The position numbers and the translations under genes are program-made. Below are positions 33,513 through 45,126 of a DNA stretch of 64,000 bases, in pieces (positions within the stretch are counted from its first letter, which is position 1; every line of letters starts with the position of its first letter). The stretch lies in NCBI GenBank assembly GCA_013076295.1, contig RQOL01000718.1, positions 4,934,081 to 4,998,080 of the forward strand. The letters are read 5' to 3'. The notes under the pieces are model-generated. The model did no database searches. It was not told the origin of the DNA and was given only the letters and a program-made list of their open reading frames with translations. The DNA comes from Sanderia malayensis. Lineage: Eukaryota; Cnidaria; Scyphozoa; Semaeostomeae; Pelagiidae.

Positions 33513-36420
33513 TTGGCTGACAAAATGGCGTGTTCCACAAATGCCCAAGCAGTGTCCTACAGTGTTTGCAAACTTTACTTGAAGACCTTCCAGAGATTTT
33601 TGTGGAGTTTGGAAGGAACTTCTTCAACACAAACATGGAGGAAATTTTGCAGAGTATGCATGGAAGAGCGACTGCATTGTGTTCAATATTGTCTGTGCTG
33701 GATGCTGATCTTGCTGACCTGAACATTGAAAGAAATCTAGAGCTTTTTGACAATCTCCACGGTGCCTTTCAAGAAATTTGTGCAGAAGCACACAGATACC
33801 GAACGCACTTTCAAGACTCATTTGATCACCCTCTACATCGGAATTCAAATAATGGCACACAATGTCATCTTGATAATGAAGTGTCAGGAAGTGTTGGAAG
33901 ACCAAAAGTACATCTCTCTAAAGAACAAGTGTCTGTATTGATTTCTTTGGGTTTCAAGTTGATTGATATAGGTAGTATGCTGGGAGTGCACCCAAAAACA
34001 CTTCGTAAATTGCGATGGGAATGGGACCTTTCTGTTGGTGAATGTGTGTTGACTGACATCACAGATGAAGAGCTTGATGTAAGAATCACCGCAATTTTGC
34101 ATGAATCACCTAATTCTGGGGAAAGGATGATGATTGGGGCCTTACTGTCTCAAGGAATACGCGTACAACAGGGGCGGATCCAGCATAAAATCTGACCGAC
34201 GCTCTATTGCAGGCTTTTGGGCGTGGTCCATAAACCTTTTGTCGACCACGCTCTTCTAGATATTAAATGTCACTAATAACAAACTTGGCACCTCCAGTGC
34301 TGATCAAATTTGGCTTTAACATACAACGAAGTTCAATGTAAACGAGGCACAGTTTTTGTTACTTATTATACACATTTTTTTATAAGAAAACTGTTTATCA
34401 GAAACCTAGATCTAGACGCCCTAAAATTTAAGAAACTTTTAGAAATACAAGAAAATATCTAAGAAACGTTAGAAATTTCGGAAACACGTTTTTCCTTTAC
34501 GGATTCAACAAATGTCAACTACAGTAAGTATGTTTTTTGTGCAAAGCATAACAATGTCGTGTCTCCACATGACGATTTTTCACATTGACGATTTTTCTTT
34601 GTTATAATACTAATATTTTGCCACATCCACGCTTTTTTCTCGTTTCCATCACATCAACTTTTTTCACTAAACTAACCAACTTTTAAGAAACTTTCAGAAC
34701 TAAAATGTGGCCAAAAATTAAGAAATTTTTACTACTAGGCCTTGAGCCAGGTTTCCTATTAAAAAAATGTGTAATTGAACAAAATTTAACTTAGCAGAAC
34801 ATTTAAATCGAACGTTTAAATTGAACAGAGCAGAATTAAATTTAACATTATTATGATGTCTTCTCACTGAGTGAAGACTTCTCACTCACTGTTAAATTGA
34901 AACTTTGTGTTGTTATGCCACAAATGATGCAGTTCATCCTTAAATTTTTGGCTATATATGTACAGTTTTTTTATATTGTAAATTGCAATGTGTTTGCTAA
35001 TGGGCCTATTAAAGGGGAAATAAATACATGACACTGATACGACAAAGATGCTTTCCATGTAAAACTAGCAGATTTTGAAGAAGACACAAAATGTCTTGAG
35101 ATTTGTATTTTAGAAATTGAAATGTTTGAGCACAAAGTAGCATTTTTTCAATTTAGAGATGTGTTCTTACCGAACTGGTTGCAATTCACCTGCTCGATCA
35201 CATTAAGTGTCAGGGAATTGCAATCTGGAAATTCACAATATTTAGTTTTTTTGACATTATTACAAACTTGATACTTTGAGAACTTGCTAGTAAACAATTG
35301 GAAGCATAAGCATCTTTCTCGGAAGTTTTGAAGCTTTTCTTTAGCCCATTCTCGACGGAGAAAGAGCAATTTAACTCCTTGTTCAAATTAACGCCATTTT
35401 GAAGGATACATTTTGCAACAAAAATCGCAACACAACACAACACATAACACAACAGTTTATCTCTTGGTGTTATAAGTCGATCGAGAAATCAGCGCTCATC
35501 TGATTGGCTTGCATCATTTGAAATGTAAAATGATTGGTTTGCATCAGTAGGGAATGATTCTGATTGGTTTGCATCAGTTTTTCAAATTGACAAACGCTCC
35601 CCGTACTATCTCACAAGCAACATTGATAATTCGGATTGGCTTGCATCAGTAGAGAGAGAAATGTGATTGGTTTGCATCAGTTTTTTGAAATTGACAGATG
35701 CTCCCGCCACTTTTTCGTGAAGCAGCATCCGTAATTCTGATTGGTTTGCATCTGTTTCTTTGCAGACTTGCATTTTGAAGGACTAAGGCTCAGTGGCAAT
35801 GCGAGAAGTGTACCCACTTATCTGTCAACAGCTCCAGGCCCGTAAAAATGGGTGAATGAAACATTTGCTTCTGTTTATAGGGGGAAAACGATGTGAAAGA
35901 AACAAATAGATAGATTCGGGCAAAACGTTATTATTCAAACTCGAATGAAAAATTTTAATTTCTTTTTCAAAGTGAAAATAATGGTAAAATTTTTAATATT
36001 TTCCCGAAAAATTTGACCGACGCATTTGCGTCTGTTGCGTCCTTCTGGATCCGCCCCTGTACAAAGAGCAAGATTGAGAGATGCACTCCAAAGATTGGAC
36101 CCTGTTGGGAGATCTCTCAGACGGAGGCTCAAGATATGCCGAAGGGTTTACAATGTTCCAAGTGCCAACTACTTATGGCACGCAGATGGAATCATAAGCT
36201 GATTCGCTGGAGAATGGTCATACATGGGTGCATTGATGGTTTCTCCAGATTGATCACTTACCTGTGGTGTTCCAATAACAACACATCAGATACCGTGCTT
36301 GGCCTTTTCGAAGAAGCAGTGCAAAAGTTTTGATGCCCCTTAAGAATAAGAACAGACCATGGGACAGAAAATCTTCGTATGGCCGAGAGCAAAGGGGAAA
36401 AATGTTTCGAACGTCCAGCT
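33513..36420 (+). pseudogene. rve/DDE-type integrase-like transposase, split by a hAT-like element
   Basis: Candidate transposase of the composite element. Before the insertion: an N-terminal region (CPSSVLQCLQTLLEDLPEIF), then SKEQVSVLISLGFKLIDIGS and MLGVHPKTLRKLRWEWDL, a helix-turn-helix typical of an expanded animal integrase-core family, ending GIRVQ at 34168. The frame resumes at 36065 as [15 protein letters not shown] and continues [18 protein letters not shown] (first Asp), [14 protein letters not shown], then RIRTDHGTEN (second Asp). Lesions: a frameshift near 33530 at the start, one near 36190 just after the first Asp, and a TGA at about 36332 before RIRTDHG. The frame decays by about 36420 before the Glu of the D,D,E triad is reached. 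The insertion itself is exactly frame-neutral if excised. Confidence 0.7.
34169..36059. mobile_element. 1.9-kb hAT-like non-autonomous element inserted in the integrase gene
   Basis: Termini CAGGGGCGGATCCAG (34169) and CTGGATCCGCCCCTG (to 36059) are perfect inverted repeats, flanked by TACAA on both sides (34164-34168 and 36060-36064). The CAGGGGCGGATCCAG start is typical of hAT elements; the 5-bp duplication fits hAT variants with short duplications better than the usual 8 bp. No transposase frame is visible. The right half carries six copies of a GATTGGTTTGCATCA motif (35503-35760). Confidence 0.85.
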
Positions 36421-37249
36421 ATTGTTTTACTTTATATCAACTGACCAATCAGTGCACTTTAAGAACAATAGGAATGCAACCAAACGCAACAAAAGTGTCT
36501 GTCATGGCGGCTAAAATCCCGCCGAGCTGTGAGAAAGTGATGTTTTTATTTAGGGTTGCTGCCACATATAGTTTCAAAAAACAACTTCAAACTAACATTT
36601 TTCAAAAGAGCAATAATTTTTCTAAATTCCCATCAGCCTGATTTTTAAAATTCATCCTAATAACGAAGATATGAGAAAAGAAACATGCCTAATTTGCATC
36701 AATATTCTTGCCATAAATTCAAGAATGACAGAACAAAGAACGAGTTCAAATCACATGCAATTATTGGCTATTGTTGTTTCTTGGCAGGCAAAATAAAGTT
36801 TACAAATCGGCCCGAAAGGTTTCAAAGTATCGGTACCTTGGTAATTATGTAAACAAGTTCAAAGTATTTCCGATACTGAAAAAACAATGCCAAATTTATA
36901 TAAAAAATAATGCAATAACTCATAGCATGTTGATTGGAGTAACGATAAGGAAGTAGCCTTGATTAATCTAAAGGCTAATGGTTTAAGTGAGATTGGCTGT
37001 GTCTATGAAGAAATTGCAAGGGAAGAGGGGAGTTATTACTATCAAGATCTTACACATAGTTGTTTAGAGTGTTTGATTATCTGCTGCGAAAAGCTTGAAA
37101 AAAAAAGATATATATTTTCAAAATACATCACCCATTTTAAACAATAAGGTTAGCACACCACATTTTTTATTTCATGGTAATTTTGAAAATGAAAAAACAT
37201 TTTTAAAGATGTTTATAGAGACTCCATAACATCAAAACTACCAATATTA
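36421..37249. other. No gene recognised, between integrase remnant and ISL2EU-like element
   Basis: Should contain the 3' end of the integrase gene and perhaps 5' exons of the gene at 41.5-43.6 kb, but neither could be recognised. Open frames at 36771-36956 and 36959-37147 have no known motif. Confidence 0.4.
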
Positions 37250-37478
37250 TAATACACCTTTTGCATCGTGCTTATTTTAGAGGTCTGGCACTAGTTTTTG
37301 GGTGAAAAATTATTTCACCCTCAGCATCTTTGACAGTATTCGTACTGTAACGCTGAAAGTTCACTCTCATTTTGTTCGTATTTTCCACGTTTATATCTTC
37401 TTGACGTAGTCTGTAATCTTTGGAACAGCTTTCTTAAAAGCTCTTGTAAGTACTAAGCTCTTGCAAACTACGAAAACG

Positions 37479-39215
37479 ATGGATTTTCAATTGCTTTCTG
37501 CAATGAAAGTAGAGGAGTTGAAGGTCTTCCTTCGCCTTCGAGGATTGAAAGTGAGTGGTCGAAAGGAAGAACTGGTTGCCAGAGCTTTTGTGGCCATTGA
37601 AAACAATGTTCAAATTGTCCGAACAGCTGAAGAAGTTGAGGAAGCACTTGCCTGCCAATACACTGCAAAGCTAAAAGTTTTTGTTTCAGACGCAGTTGGA
37701 ATTGAAGAAATACCAGACCCTTTTGAACTTGAAGAAGGTTGGATTTCTGAAAGGGATGGAGTCAAACTGTGGCCTTCTACTTTGTATCCAGACATTTTCA
37801 ATTTTTTAAAGTTCCATCCAAATGAATTAGCAAGCAAAGATCTTTCTGATTATACAACTTCAAAGGCATACAGTTATTACCAGGATGGATGGCTGAAGCC
37901 CCTCGATTTTAACAATGTATCACCAAAAAGCTAATTGTGTTTGCTTCGTGCATCATGCCGACCATCACAGAGAGTATCTGATACACCTCACAAGCTGTGG
38001 ATTTGCTTAATGAAGAAAACTGAACGTATTATGGTTGCTCACTGCTCGTGCATGGCAGGACTTTCACAAACATGCAACCACGTAGCTGCAGCACTCTTCA
38101 GGATTGAAGCAGCAGTAAGAATGGGATTGTCAAATCCTTCATGCACATCCAAACCAAATGAATGGTTGCCAAACAATAAAGATGTGGAGCCTGTAAAAAT
38201 TAAGAATTTGAAGCTTGTTCATGGGGACTTTGGAAGAAGAGGAAAAGATAAGAAAAGATTGAATCCAACTCCAAAAACAGAAATTTGATCCTTCTATTCA
38301 TATGAGGGATCATTAACTTTGAATGAAATTGCTGCAAGTTTGCAATCTGTTTGTAAGATTGAGGAAATCCATTATTTTTTCTGCTCGGCCAAAAGAAGCA
38401 AAAACTGCATGCACAGAAACAGACAAACAAACACAAATATTAACCCCATCTGATTTGTTTGATTCGACATCAAGTGCAGATGAATTTGGTGGAAAATTAT
38501 GTTATTTGTTAGGAAACATTCCTGAAATCGAATTGGCAACAAGAGGCCAAAGTAATAATGAATTATGGTTCTCAATGAGAAAACACTTAATTACAGCATC
38601 TAAGGCACATGAAGTTAAAACAAGGATGTCAACATATAAGCGTAAAGGAGCAGCTGCAACTGATTTGTCGAATATTTTTGCAAGAATTTCAGGAAACAAA
38701 CCAGTAAACCCTAGTCTGCCTTCACTTAAATATGGCCTTGCTATAGAAGATGATGCTGTGCAAGCCTTTTTTCAGAAATTTGCCAAAGAGCATAAAAATG
38801 CCACATTAAAGGACTGTGGTTTGTTTATTTCCAACAAACTACCATTTATTGCTGGTAGTCCAGATAGAATTATTTACTGCGACTGTTGTGGAACATCCTG
38901 TCTTGAGGTAAAATGCCCTTTTCGATTGCCCATACCACCCCCAATGACCCAAACATAAAACTACCATATTTGGTAATTGATCCAGGAACTGAATCACTCC
39001 ATTTGAATAGAAGTCACAAATACTTCATGGAGTGTCAAGTTCAGATGGCAGTTACCAAATCAAAACACTGTTACTTTTTTGTTTGGACCTCTCATGACTC
39101 GTTCACAGAAAAAATTCAGTTTGACCAAGGTTTTTGGGACAATACCAAGGACACATTACAGGAATTTTACATAAATTTTTATATTCCACACCTCTTTTCA
39201 GCAAAGGCAAGTTAG
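37479..39215 (+). pseudogene. SAP/SWIM/YqaJ exonuclease-like protein of the ISL2EU-like element
   Basis: Starts at ATG 37479, just inside the left inverted repeat. Residues about 8-45 form a SAP-like DNA-binding motif (MKVEELKVFLRLRGLKVSGR). After an in-frame TAA at 37932-37934 the same frame continues with a SWIM-type zinc finger (CSCMAGLSQTCNHVAA, about 38046-38093). After a stop near 38286 and a shift, the YqaJ nuclease region follows: ITASKAHEVKTR, then AGSPDRIIYCDCCG and LEVKCPF, with the PD-(D/E)xK residues D and E-x-K present. A second shift near 38915 leads to YFMECQVQMAVTKS. YqaJ/lambda-exonuclease proteins resect DNA ends and may process transposition intermediates; that role is inference. 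At least one stop and two shifts make this copy non-functional. Confidence 0.75.
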
Positions 39216-39289
39216 AAATGAATCCATTCTTTTGTATATTTGACTTTTTACTTGCATGTACCCTGAACATTTTTCATATTATTTCACTT

Positions 39290-39640
39290 AGTTAACACTT
39301 CTAACACAATTTTAGGGGTAATTTACTTAGTTTACACTTCGAACACAATTTTGTAGTGATAATTCACTTAGTTAACACTTCTAACACAATTTTGTAGGGG
39401 TATTTTACTTAGTTTACACTTCTAACACAATTTTGTAGGGGTATTTTACTTAGTTTACACTTCCAACACAATTTTGTAGTGATAATTCACTTAGTTAACA
39501 CTTCTAACACAATTTTGTAGGGGTATTTTACTTAATTTACACTCTAACACAATTTTGTAGTGATAATTCACTTAGTTAACACTTCTAACACAATTTTGTA
39601 GGGGTATTTTACTTAGTTTACACTTCTAACATAATTGTGA
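39290..39640. repeat. 41-bp tandem repeat between the two ISL2EU genes
   Basis: About eight copies of ACTTAGTTAACACTTCTAAC ACAATTTTGTAGGGGTATTT, in an alternating pattern (GGGGTATTTT versus GTGATAATTC) that gives an 82-bp dimer. It occupies the space between the convergent gene ends. Confidence 0.88.
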
Positions 39641-39697
39641 TTTAAGCTATTTTACGAATATGGTGAAACTCTATTGCAAGAGGCATGTTGAAATAAA

Positions 39698-41221
39698 TTA
39701 ACCTTTCTTTTCTTGTATTTTGATAAGAGGGGGCTGTATATTAGCAATGGCAGCACAAGTCCTTATAATGTCATCAGCATATGGAAGCATGGTTAGAGGC
39801 AATGTGCCTTTCAATATTCGAAATGTTTTGACACGATTGATTGCACGTTCCACGTGGATTCGCAAATTTGCTATTGATTTGGTTTTCTCACACTCCTCCA
39901 CTGTCATTTGTGATTTTACTCTAGCTCCAGGTGGAACATAAAGTGAGCAATAATAATGGAGTAAATCCTCTTTAATCTGGAAACCACGATTAGCCATAAT
40001 TACATCTCCATATTCAAGGAGAGAGTAAAATCCACTGTTCTGACATATGAACTGATCAGTAGCTCTACCACCAAAGCAATCAGAAATGAACGTTATATAG
40101 CCAGATGGAGCAATGCCTATCAAAAATTTAAAAGTGTTCCTTTTTTTGTAATCTGACCACGTTGCAGCTTGATCACTAAGCGACTTAGGTCTTTCAATGG
40201 TAATTTCAGTGCAGTCAATGATACACCTGGTCTTTCTGTGAGGCCCTTTGAAAACATCAGGCAAATTTGATAATATGGTGCCCCTATCAAGCCATACTAT
40301 TAAGGCAGAGCCTAATATTTTGCTTAGAAACCTTATCCAAGTAGCAAATATTCTTGAGCAGGTGGATGAAGAAATTTGGAATCTGTAGGCAAGGTCATCA
40401 AGTAATAAGCGAAGCCGTAAGCGCATCAAGACAAGCAAAAATTGATCCTTGCCACATAATTTGTGTGTGAGCAATTCCCTCTGTCCAATGGGCTTTGCTT
40501 TTGTGGAGATAATTGACTTTGATCCCCTCCAAAACACCAACTTTGGCAAAAACGGCTTCAATAAGGCAAACATTGCATTAAAAATGGCAAGTGATTGAAT
40601 GCCAGTATAAAATTTAATTTTTGCATCAGAGTGAATTGAAGATGCTGACATTCTGTGCGAGCTTTTACAAACTTCTTTTTCCAATTTGAGGGATTTCAGT
40701 TCATATGACAGCTTGGCAACGTTGTCCTTTAAATTATCCCTTTCTTTCTTAATTAAATCAAGTTCTTCAGAGAGAGAGCCCATATTTAAACATTTGCTAC
40801 ACTCCTCTTTCCTCAAAATATCTGAATCATTGTGTGATACCTTCAATGTAGATGTAGGAGTGGTCATAACAAGCTCCCTTCTAGGTATTTTAGCAGGCCT
40901 ATCATAACCCAAATCTAATGTAGGATTTGGGTTGTCCAAAGTGGGTCTTCCATCCACAAAATGTTTTGGACAGACCATGTCACTTTGGCCTGGAGTCCAT
41001 TCCTGGTCTCCTTTTTTTACTCGTCCAAGAAGTCGTACCCATTCCTTCCTCTTGTCAGAATTCACTTTTACACTCGGAAAAATGTGCAATTTGAATGGAG
41101 GAACACACGGACAATCCTTGTGTGTTTTGCCTTCATGTTCAACACATTCCTTCTTCTCCCAAACCTTGATTTTATATCTGCTGTTCGTACAGCCGATCAC
41201 CGCGCAATTTCCATTCACCAT
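39698..41221 (-). CDS. THAP-DDE_Tnp_4-type transposase of the ISL2EU-like element, catalytic Asp replaced
   Basis: Full-length 507-codon frame from an ATG at 41221 to a stop at 39698, with no lesion. Domains: N-terminal THAP zinc finger with a Cys-rich insertion (CAVIGC near residue 6, MVCPKHF near 83); a coiled-coil-like segment (about 145-190, SEELDLIKKERDNLKDNVAK); an HTH region (RLRLRLLLDDLAYRFQISSS); then the DDE_Tnp_4 nuclease fold with IIDCTEITIERPKS (first Asp), GDVIMANRGF (position of the second acid) and RIHVERAINRVK (Glu). Family members normally have ADRGF at the second position; here codon 39989-39991 is AAT, giving Asn at about residue 411. The protein may therefore bind DNA but not cut. 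It faces the YqaJ gene, and the start lies just inside the right inverted repeat. Confidence 0.88.
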   Translation of the reverse strand: MVNGNCAVIGCTNSRYKIKVWEKKECVEHEGKTHKDCPCVPPFKLHIFPSVKVNSDKRKEWVRLLGRVKKGDQEWTPGQSDMVCPKHFVDGRPTLDNPNPTLDLGYDRPAKIPRRELVMTTPTSTLKVSHNDSDILRKEECSKCLNMGSLSEELDLIKKERDNLKDNVAKLSYELKSLKLEKEVCKSSHRMSASSIHSDAKIKFYTGIQSLAIFNAMFALLKPFLPKLVFWRGSKSIISTKAKPIGQRELLTHKLCGKDQFLLVLMRLRLRLLLDDLAYRFQISSSTCSRIFATWIRFLSKILGSALIVWLDRGTILSNLPDVFKGPHRKTRCIIDCTEITIERPKSLSDQAATWSDYKKRNTFKFLIGIAPSGYITFISDCFGGRATDQFICQNSGFYSLLEYGDVIMANRGFQIKEDLLHYYCSLYVPPGARVKSQMTVEECEKTKSIANLRIHVERAINRVKTFRILKGTLPLTMLPYADDIIRTCAAIANIQPPLIKIQEKKG

Positions 41222-41486
41222 ATCTCCTCTTTCTTGTTAACAAAGGTAGTTTGCAACAGCTTAGTACTTACAAGAGCTTTTAAGAAAGCTGTTCCAAAGA
41301 TTACAGACTACGTCAAGAAGATACAAACGTGGAAAATACGAACAAAATGAGAGTGAACTTTCAGCGTTACAGTGCGAATACTGTCGAAGATGCTGAGGGT
41401 GAAATAATTTTTCACCCAAAAACTAGTGCCAAACCTCTAAAATACGCACGATGCAAAAGGTGTATTAATTACACCAGATAAAGACA

Positions 41487-43600
41487 GTGCTTGAAAAAAA
41501 TGGTGTTATTTTGGACAATGATAGCGAGATGGAATGGGAATCTTCATATGCTGAAACCCAAAATACAGAGGAGGAACAACATGACATTGCCTGCCAAACA
41601 GAAAAGTTAGCCTTTGCAGATAAATCAAGTGAAACAAAAAATGATGACATAGAGATTGATCTTCGGCTTTACAATGATCTTTTAGAAAAATCCTCTGCTG
41701 CTATTAATCTCAGAGATGAAATAGAAAATGTGAAGCAAAAGTGTACTGATCTTTTCGGACATGATGGAACACCAGAAATGAATCCAGGAAAGTTTGAAAA
41801 AATGTGTGAGGATGCTGGTGCTACAAAAATATTCCCCTTTATTTTTAATTCTTTGTGCAGTAAGCGAATGTCCAAGGCCAGGCAAGATCTAAACCGAGTA
41901 AGAACAATGGTAATAATATATATGATGGTGTATGGACAAAGTCAAAAAGCAAATTGGTTTCAAGTTACTCTTTCCAGGACCTTGTCTCAGTATGGAATAA
42001 GTGACTTTGGCTTGGCATCCCTACGGAATCTTGGCATTGCTGCTCATCCACGCACTGTAAAAACAGCATCTCTGTCTGCAGCTGAAAACCACAGTGAAAG
42101 TGTCAAGCAATTTTTTTCCAATGCAGCAGATAATAATCATTTCCTGGTTTTCTTTGTTGATGACTACCACAACATACACACCAAGCACAGACCATCTGAA
42201 ACAAAGCAAACACAAGCTGTTCACATGCCAACATTATTAGTGAAAGAATTTAAAAATATTAAAGCCATACCAGTTGATGGAAACGCAAGTCCACTCAGTG
42301 AAAACCCTGCTGATGTTTCAATGCTGGAGGAAATGTTAAATTCCTTTATGGTTAATCTTTCAAAATCATACGTACAGGATATGCCAGACTGGATAACTGC
42401 AAAGTATTTTGACCCAAACCAAGAAAGACAAAGGCTTCTTGTGCATGATTACCTACAAACAGAATTGAGGAATATGAGGTCAATGAATGATACAAAGCTA
42501 GTGGATTGTCTGGAGATTCCGTTGAAATCTTTTGAGGATATTCTAGGAGCTGTAAAGTATATGCTCAGAAATGGCTTTTCGTTGTACCTTTCCAAGTTCT
42601 TTGCTGCACCATTTGTTGGTGATTGCCCACTCAGTTTTACATGTGGCAAATTGTATATGCAGATACATTCTATCTTCCACATCAATGTCACATCGTTCCT
42701 TTTCTTGGTCCACTGCACATATCTTTAAACTCCAGAGAAACTGTTTTCCTCAAATTTCATCCTGTCTTTAATGAGCTTTACTCTTTTTTGTTAGGACAAA
42801 AGGCAATTTTGGCTAAAAGACCAAAAGCATGGTGTCAGTCATTGTTGTTGGAGGTTCTGTATGGTGGCTGGTCTTTGATTCGAGATGAGATTACCTCTGT
42901 GTTTCATAATTGTAAGGAAGTTGAGTATGTTACGCTGTTAAATCTTGTAGATTCTTACTGTCCTCTTGTCTTGAGTCTGTATTCCATTGAATTCAAAAAC
43001 AATCATTGTGATCATTATATGGAATCACTTTTTCGTTGTTGGGTTATGTTGATGATCTGTCAAAGAAGACACTACAACAAGGCAATTCTGATACTGTTAA
43101 CAACACTGCAAAATTTGAAAAAAGCAAGCCATCAACTGTATAACATCATGCTTAATGCTCTTAATGCCTTTGATGAATATCCAGTAGAGAACTTCCACTC
43201 TGTGCTCAGAGGAAGGACAAAGGCAACAGATACTGGGGAGCAGATATTCTTAAAAGCCAGAGAAATTGATGCATGCAAACACCAGCTTCAAGATTTTAAA
43301 TCCCGGTTTGTTCTGCAAAGAAGTTATAGCTACTCTCCAGCAAAGATCAAGATCCTCAAGCTGAAGGCAGCAAAATTCTTCATAGAAAAATTTGAAAAAA
43401 TAAAAAATAGCCCCAGGAAAGCCTCAAAAATACCACTAGTTCCAAAGCAACGAAAGACGGTGACAAAGTGGACATTGCCAAACATCTTTGGTGACATGAT
43501 GGTTACAAACCAACTATTACCACATGGATTCAATGATCCATCTGTTGCACCTCAACTGCAAAGTAAGTCACACAGTTGTTTGCGAATGAAAATAATTTGA
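41487..43600 (+). pseudogene. Uncharacterised transposon-associated protein, gene B
   Basis: Two frames of one protein. The first (to about 42622) includes DLFGHDGTPEMNPGKFEKMC, SLCSKRMSKARQDLNRVR, FFVDDYHNIHTKHRPSETKQ and QERQRLLVHDYLQTELRNMR. The second (about 42623-43600) includes MWQIVYADTFYLPHQ, VPFLGPLHISLNSRETVF, WCQSLLLEVLYGGWSLIRD, ALNAFDEYPVENFHSVLRGR and a basic C-terminus. They are separated by a single-base loss at GATTG-CCCACTCAG near 42622. The 5' end is not resolved; the ISL2EU-like element lies directly upstream. In outline it belongs with the DUF6589-like multicopy families, but I cannot assign it firmly and know no function. It ends about 140 bases from the convergent HECT-like gene. 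Confidence 0.6.
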
Positions 43601-44049
43601 CAACCACAACGACAACAACATCATGCCAAACATCTAATTTAATGCGAGAAAATCAATGGGATCGGGGTTTTTGAGTTGGGATAACTATGACACTGATGTC
43701 AGGCACGGAATCTAAGTTACACTATTGCACTACAATTTAAACATTACCAAAGCCACTGCAATCCTGCAATGCTGATGTAAACAACTCCTTCATAGCTTCC
43801 CATGTACTCGCATGGCATGGAATGTAGAGTGTCAAGGTGCATGTTGAAGCTGTTGGTCTACATTTGCATCCTACAGGGCAACCGTGTTTGAAGCCAACCT
43901 TGATGGCATAGGGTAGACCAAGTGGTGGCATTGTGGCCGATCCAGTGATGAATTGTGCCAGATCTCCAATGGTTATGTCCACATCGTTCCCTGCAAAGGA
44001 TTGAGGATTTGTTATTGGTGCAGCCCATATGCCGTGATTATTGCACTAA

Positions 44050-44190
44050 AACAATTTGTGCAACATACAACAACAAGAACAGACAGAATTCAAAACCAAC
44101 TTGTGCAACATACAACAACAACAACAAATAGAATTCAAAACCAAGTTGAGCAACATACAACAACAACAACAACAACAACAAACAGAATTT
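44050..44190. repeat. (CAA)n-containing minisatellite in a HECT-like gene intron
   Basis: Three to four units of TTGTGCAACATACAACAACA plus AGAATTCAAAACCAA, with growing CAA runs. It lies in the intron before the last HECT exon. Confidence 0.85.
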
Positions 44191-45126
44191 AGAGCCAAGT
44201 ATATATTGTTACTAGCAGTACTTCACCTTCCACAGACATTTGCTCCACAAGATCACTAAAGTACCTGAAGGTATCAACCTCTTTATCAAATGCATTTGAG
44301 CCAGCAGGTGAATAAAGAACCTCGAGATTTGCTAACAATTCTTCAGGCTCTCATTTGAAAATATGACCATGCATTGTAAAGAGAGATCTACATACAGCTG
44401 GTGACTCTTTTATTGCCTGCAAGACTCCAAATAACCCCAGGCCCTCCTCAAATTGACGCAGAGATGTGTACACAGGTGAGATAATCTGCTTGTAGAACAG
44501 TGATCTACAAAACGATTGAAAACCAATACAAGACATTACAAAGCAAAGTAGGATAAGTTTCCGAACATCCAATGTTTTATACCAGCAATGGTATGATGAT
44601 GTGGATACATACTGTAGCAGTTTGAGCCTTGATGTTAGTTTTGTGTAGCCAATGAAGCCCAGCACATCAATGCCAATATCACTCATCAAAAAATCTTGAT
44701 ATTCTTCCTCTGATGATGCATTTGTTACCTGAAATAAATTTATGGTGCTGCATGTATACAATATATAAATATAATGTATATACACATGTGTTACATATAT
44801 GTTTACCATCGCAGAAGCAAGTACCTCATAGTTACCTTGTAGACAAAATCATTATATTTTGCATCCATTAGATCATAGTCAATAGGAAATACTCTGGTCT
44901 GGAAGCCTATTGTTCTAGTTTTTGTCAGTCACATGACCCAAAAGTGTGCATTGCGACGCCTTAGCAAAGCCGCGAGCACTGTGAAATGCTTACAAATCAC
45001 ATTGGAAAAGTTGAGAAATATTCTTCAAATCATATCTTCAAATAATACATTACGGTTTGTTGAGTGGCAAGAAGTTATAAAACAGTTCTTTTTAGAACTT
45101 GGTCAAAATTTATCAAAACAGTGGCT

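Larger units (their letters stand above)
37252..41465. mobile_element. ISL2EU-like transposon with 215-bp terminal inverted repeats
   Basis: Left end ATACACCTTTTGCATCGTGC (37252) and the inverse complement ending at 41465 start inverted repeats that match for about 215 bp. Both contain GGCACTAGTTTTTGGGTGAA and GTAACGCTGAAAGTTCACTC. A TA dinucleotide flanks each end (37250-37251; 41466-41467). Two convergent genes lie inside: SAP/SWIM/YqaJ (+) and THAP-DDE transposase (-). The pairing of a THAP-type transposase with a YqaJ-family nuclease and a 2-bp duplication is what I know of ISL2EU (IS4EU) transposons. Confidence 0.85.
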
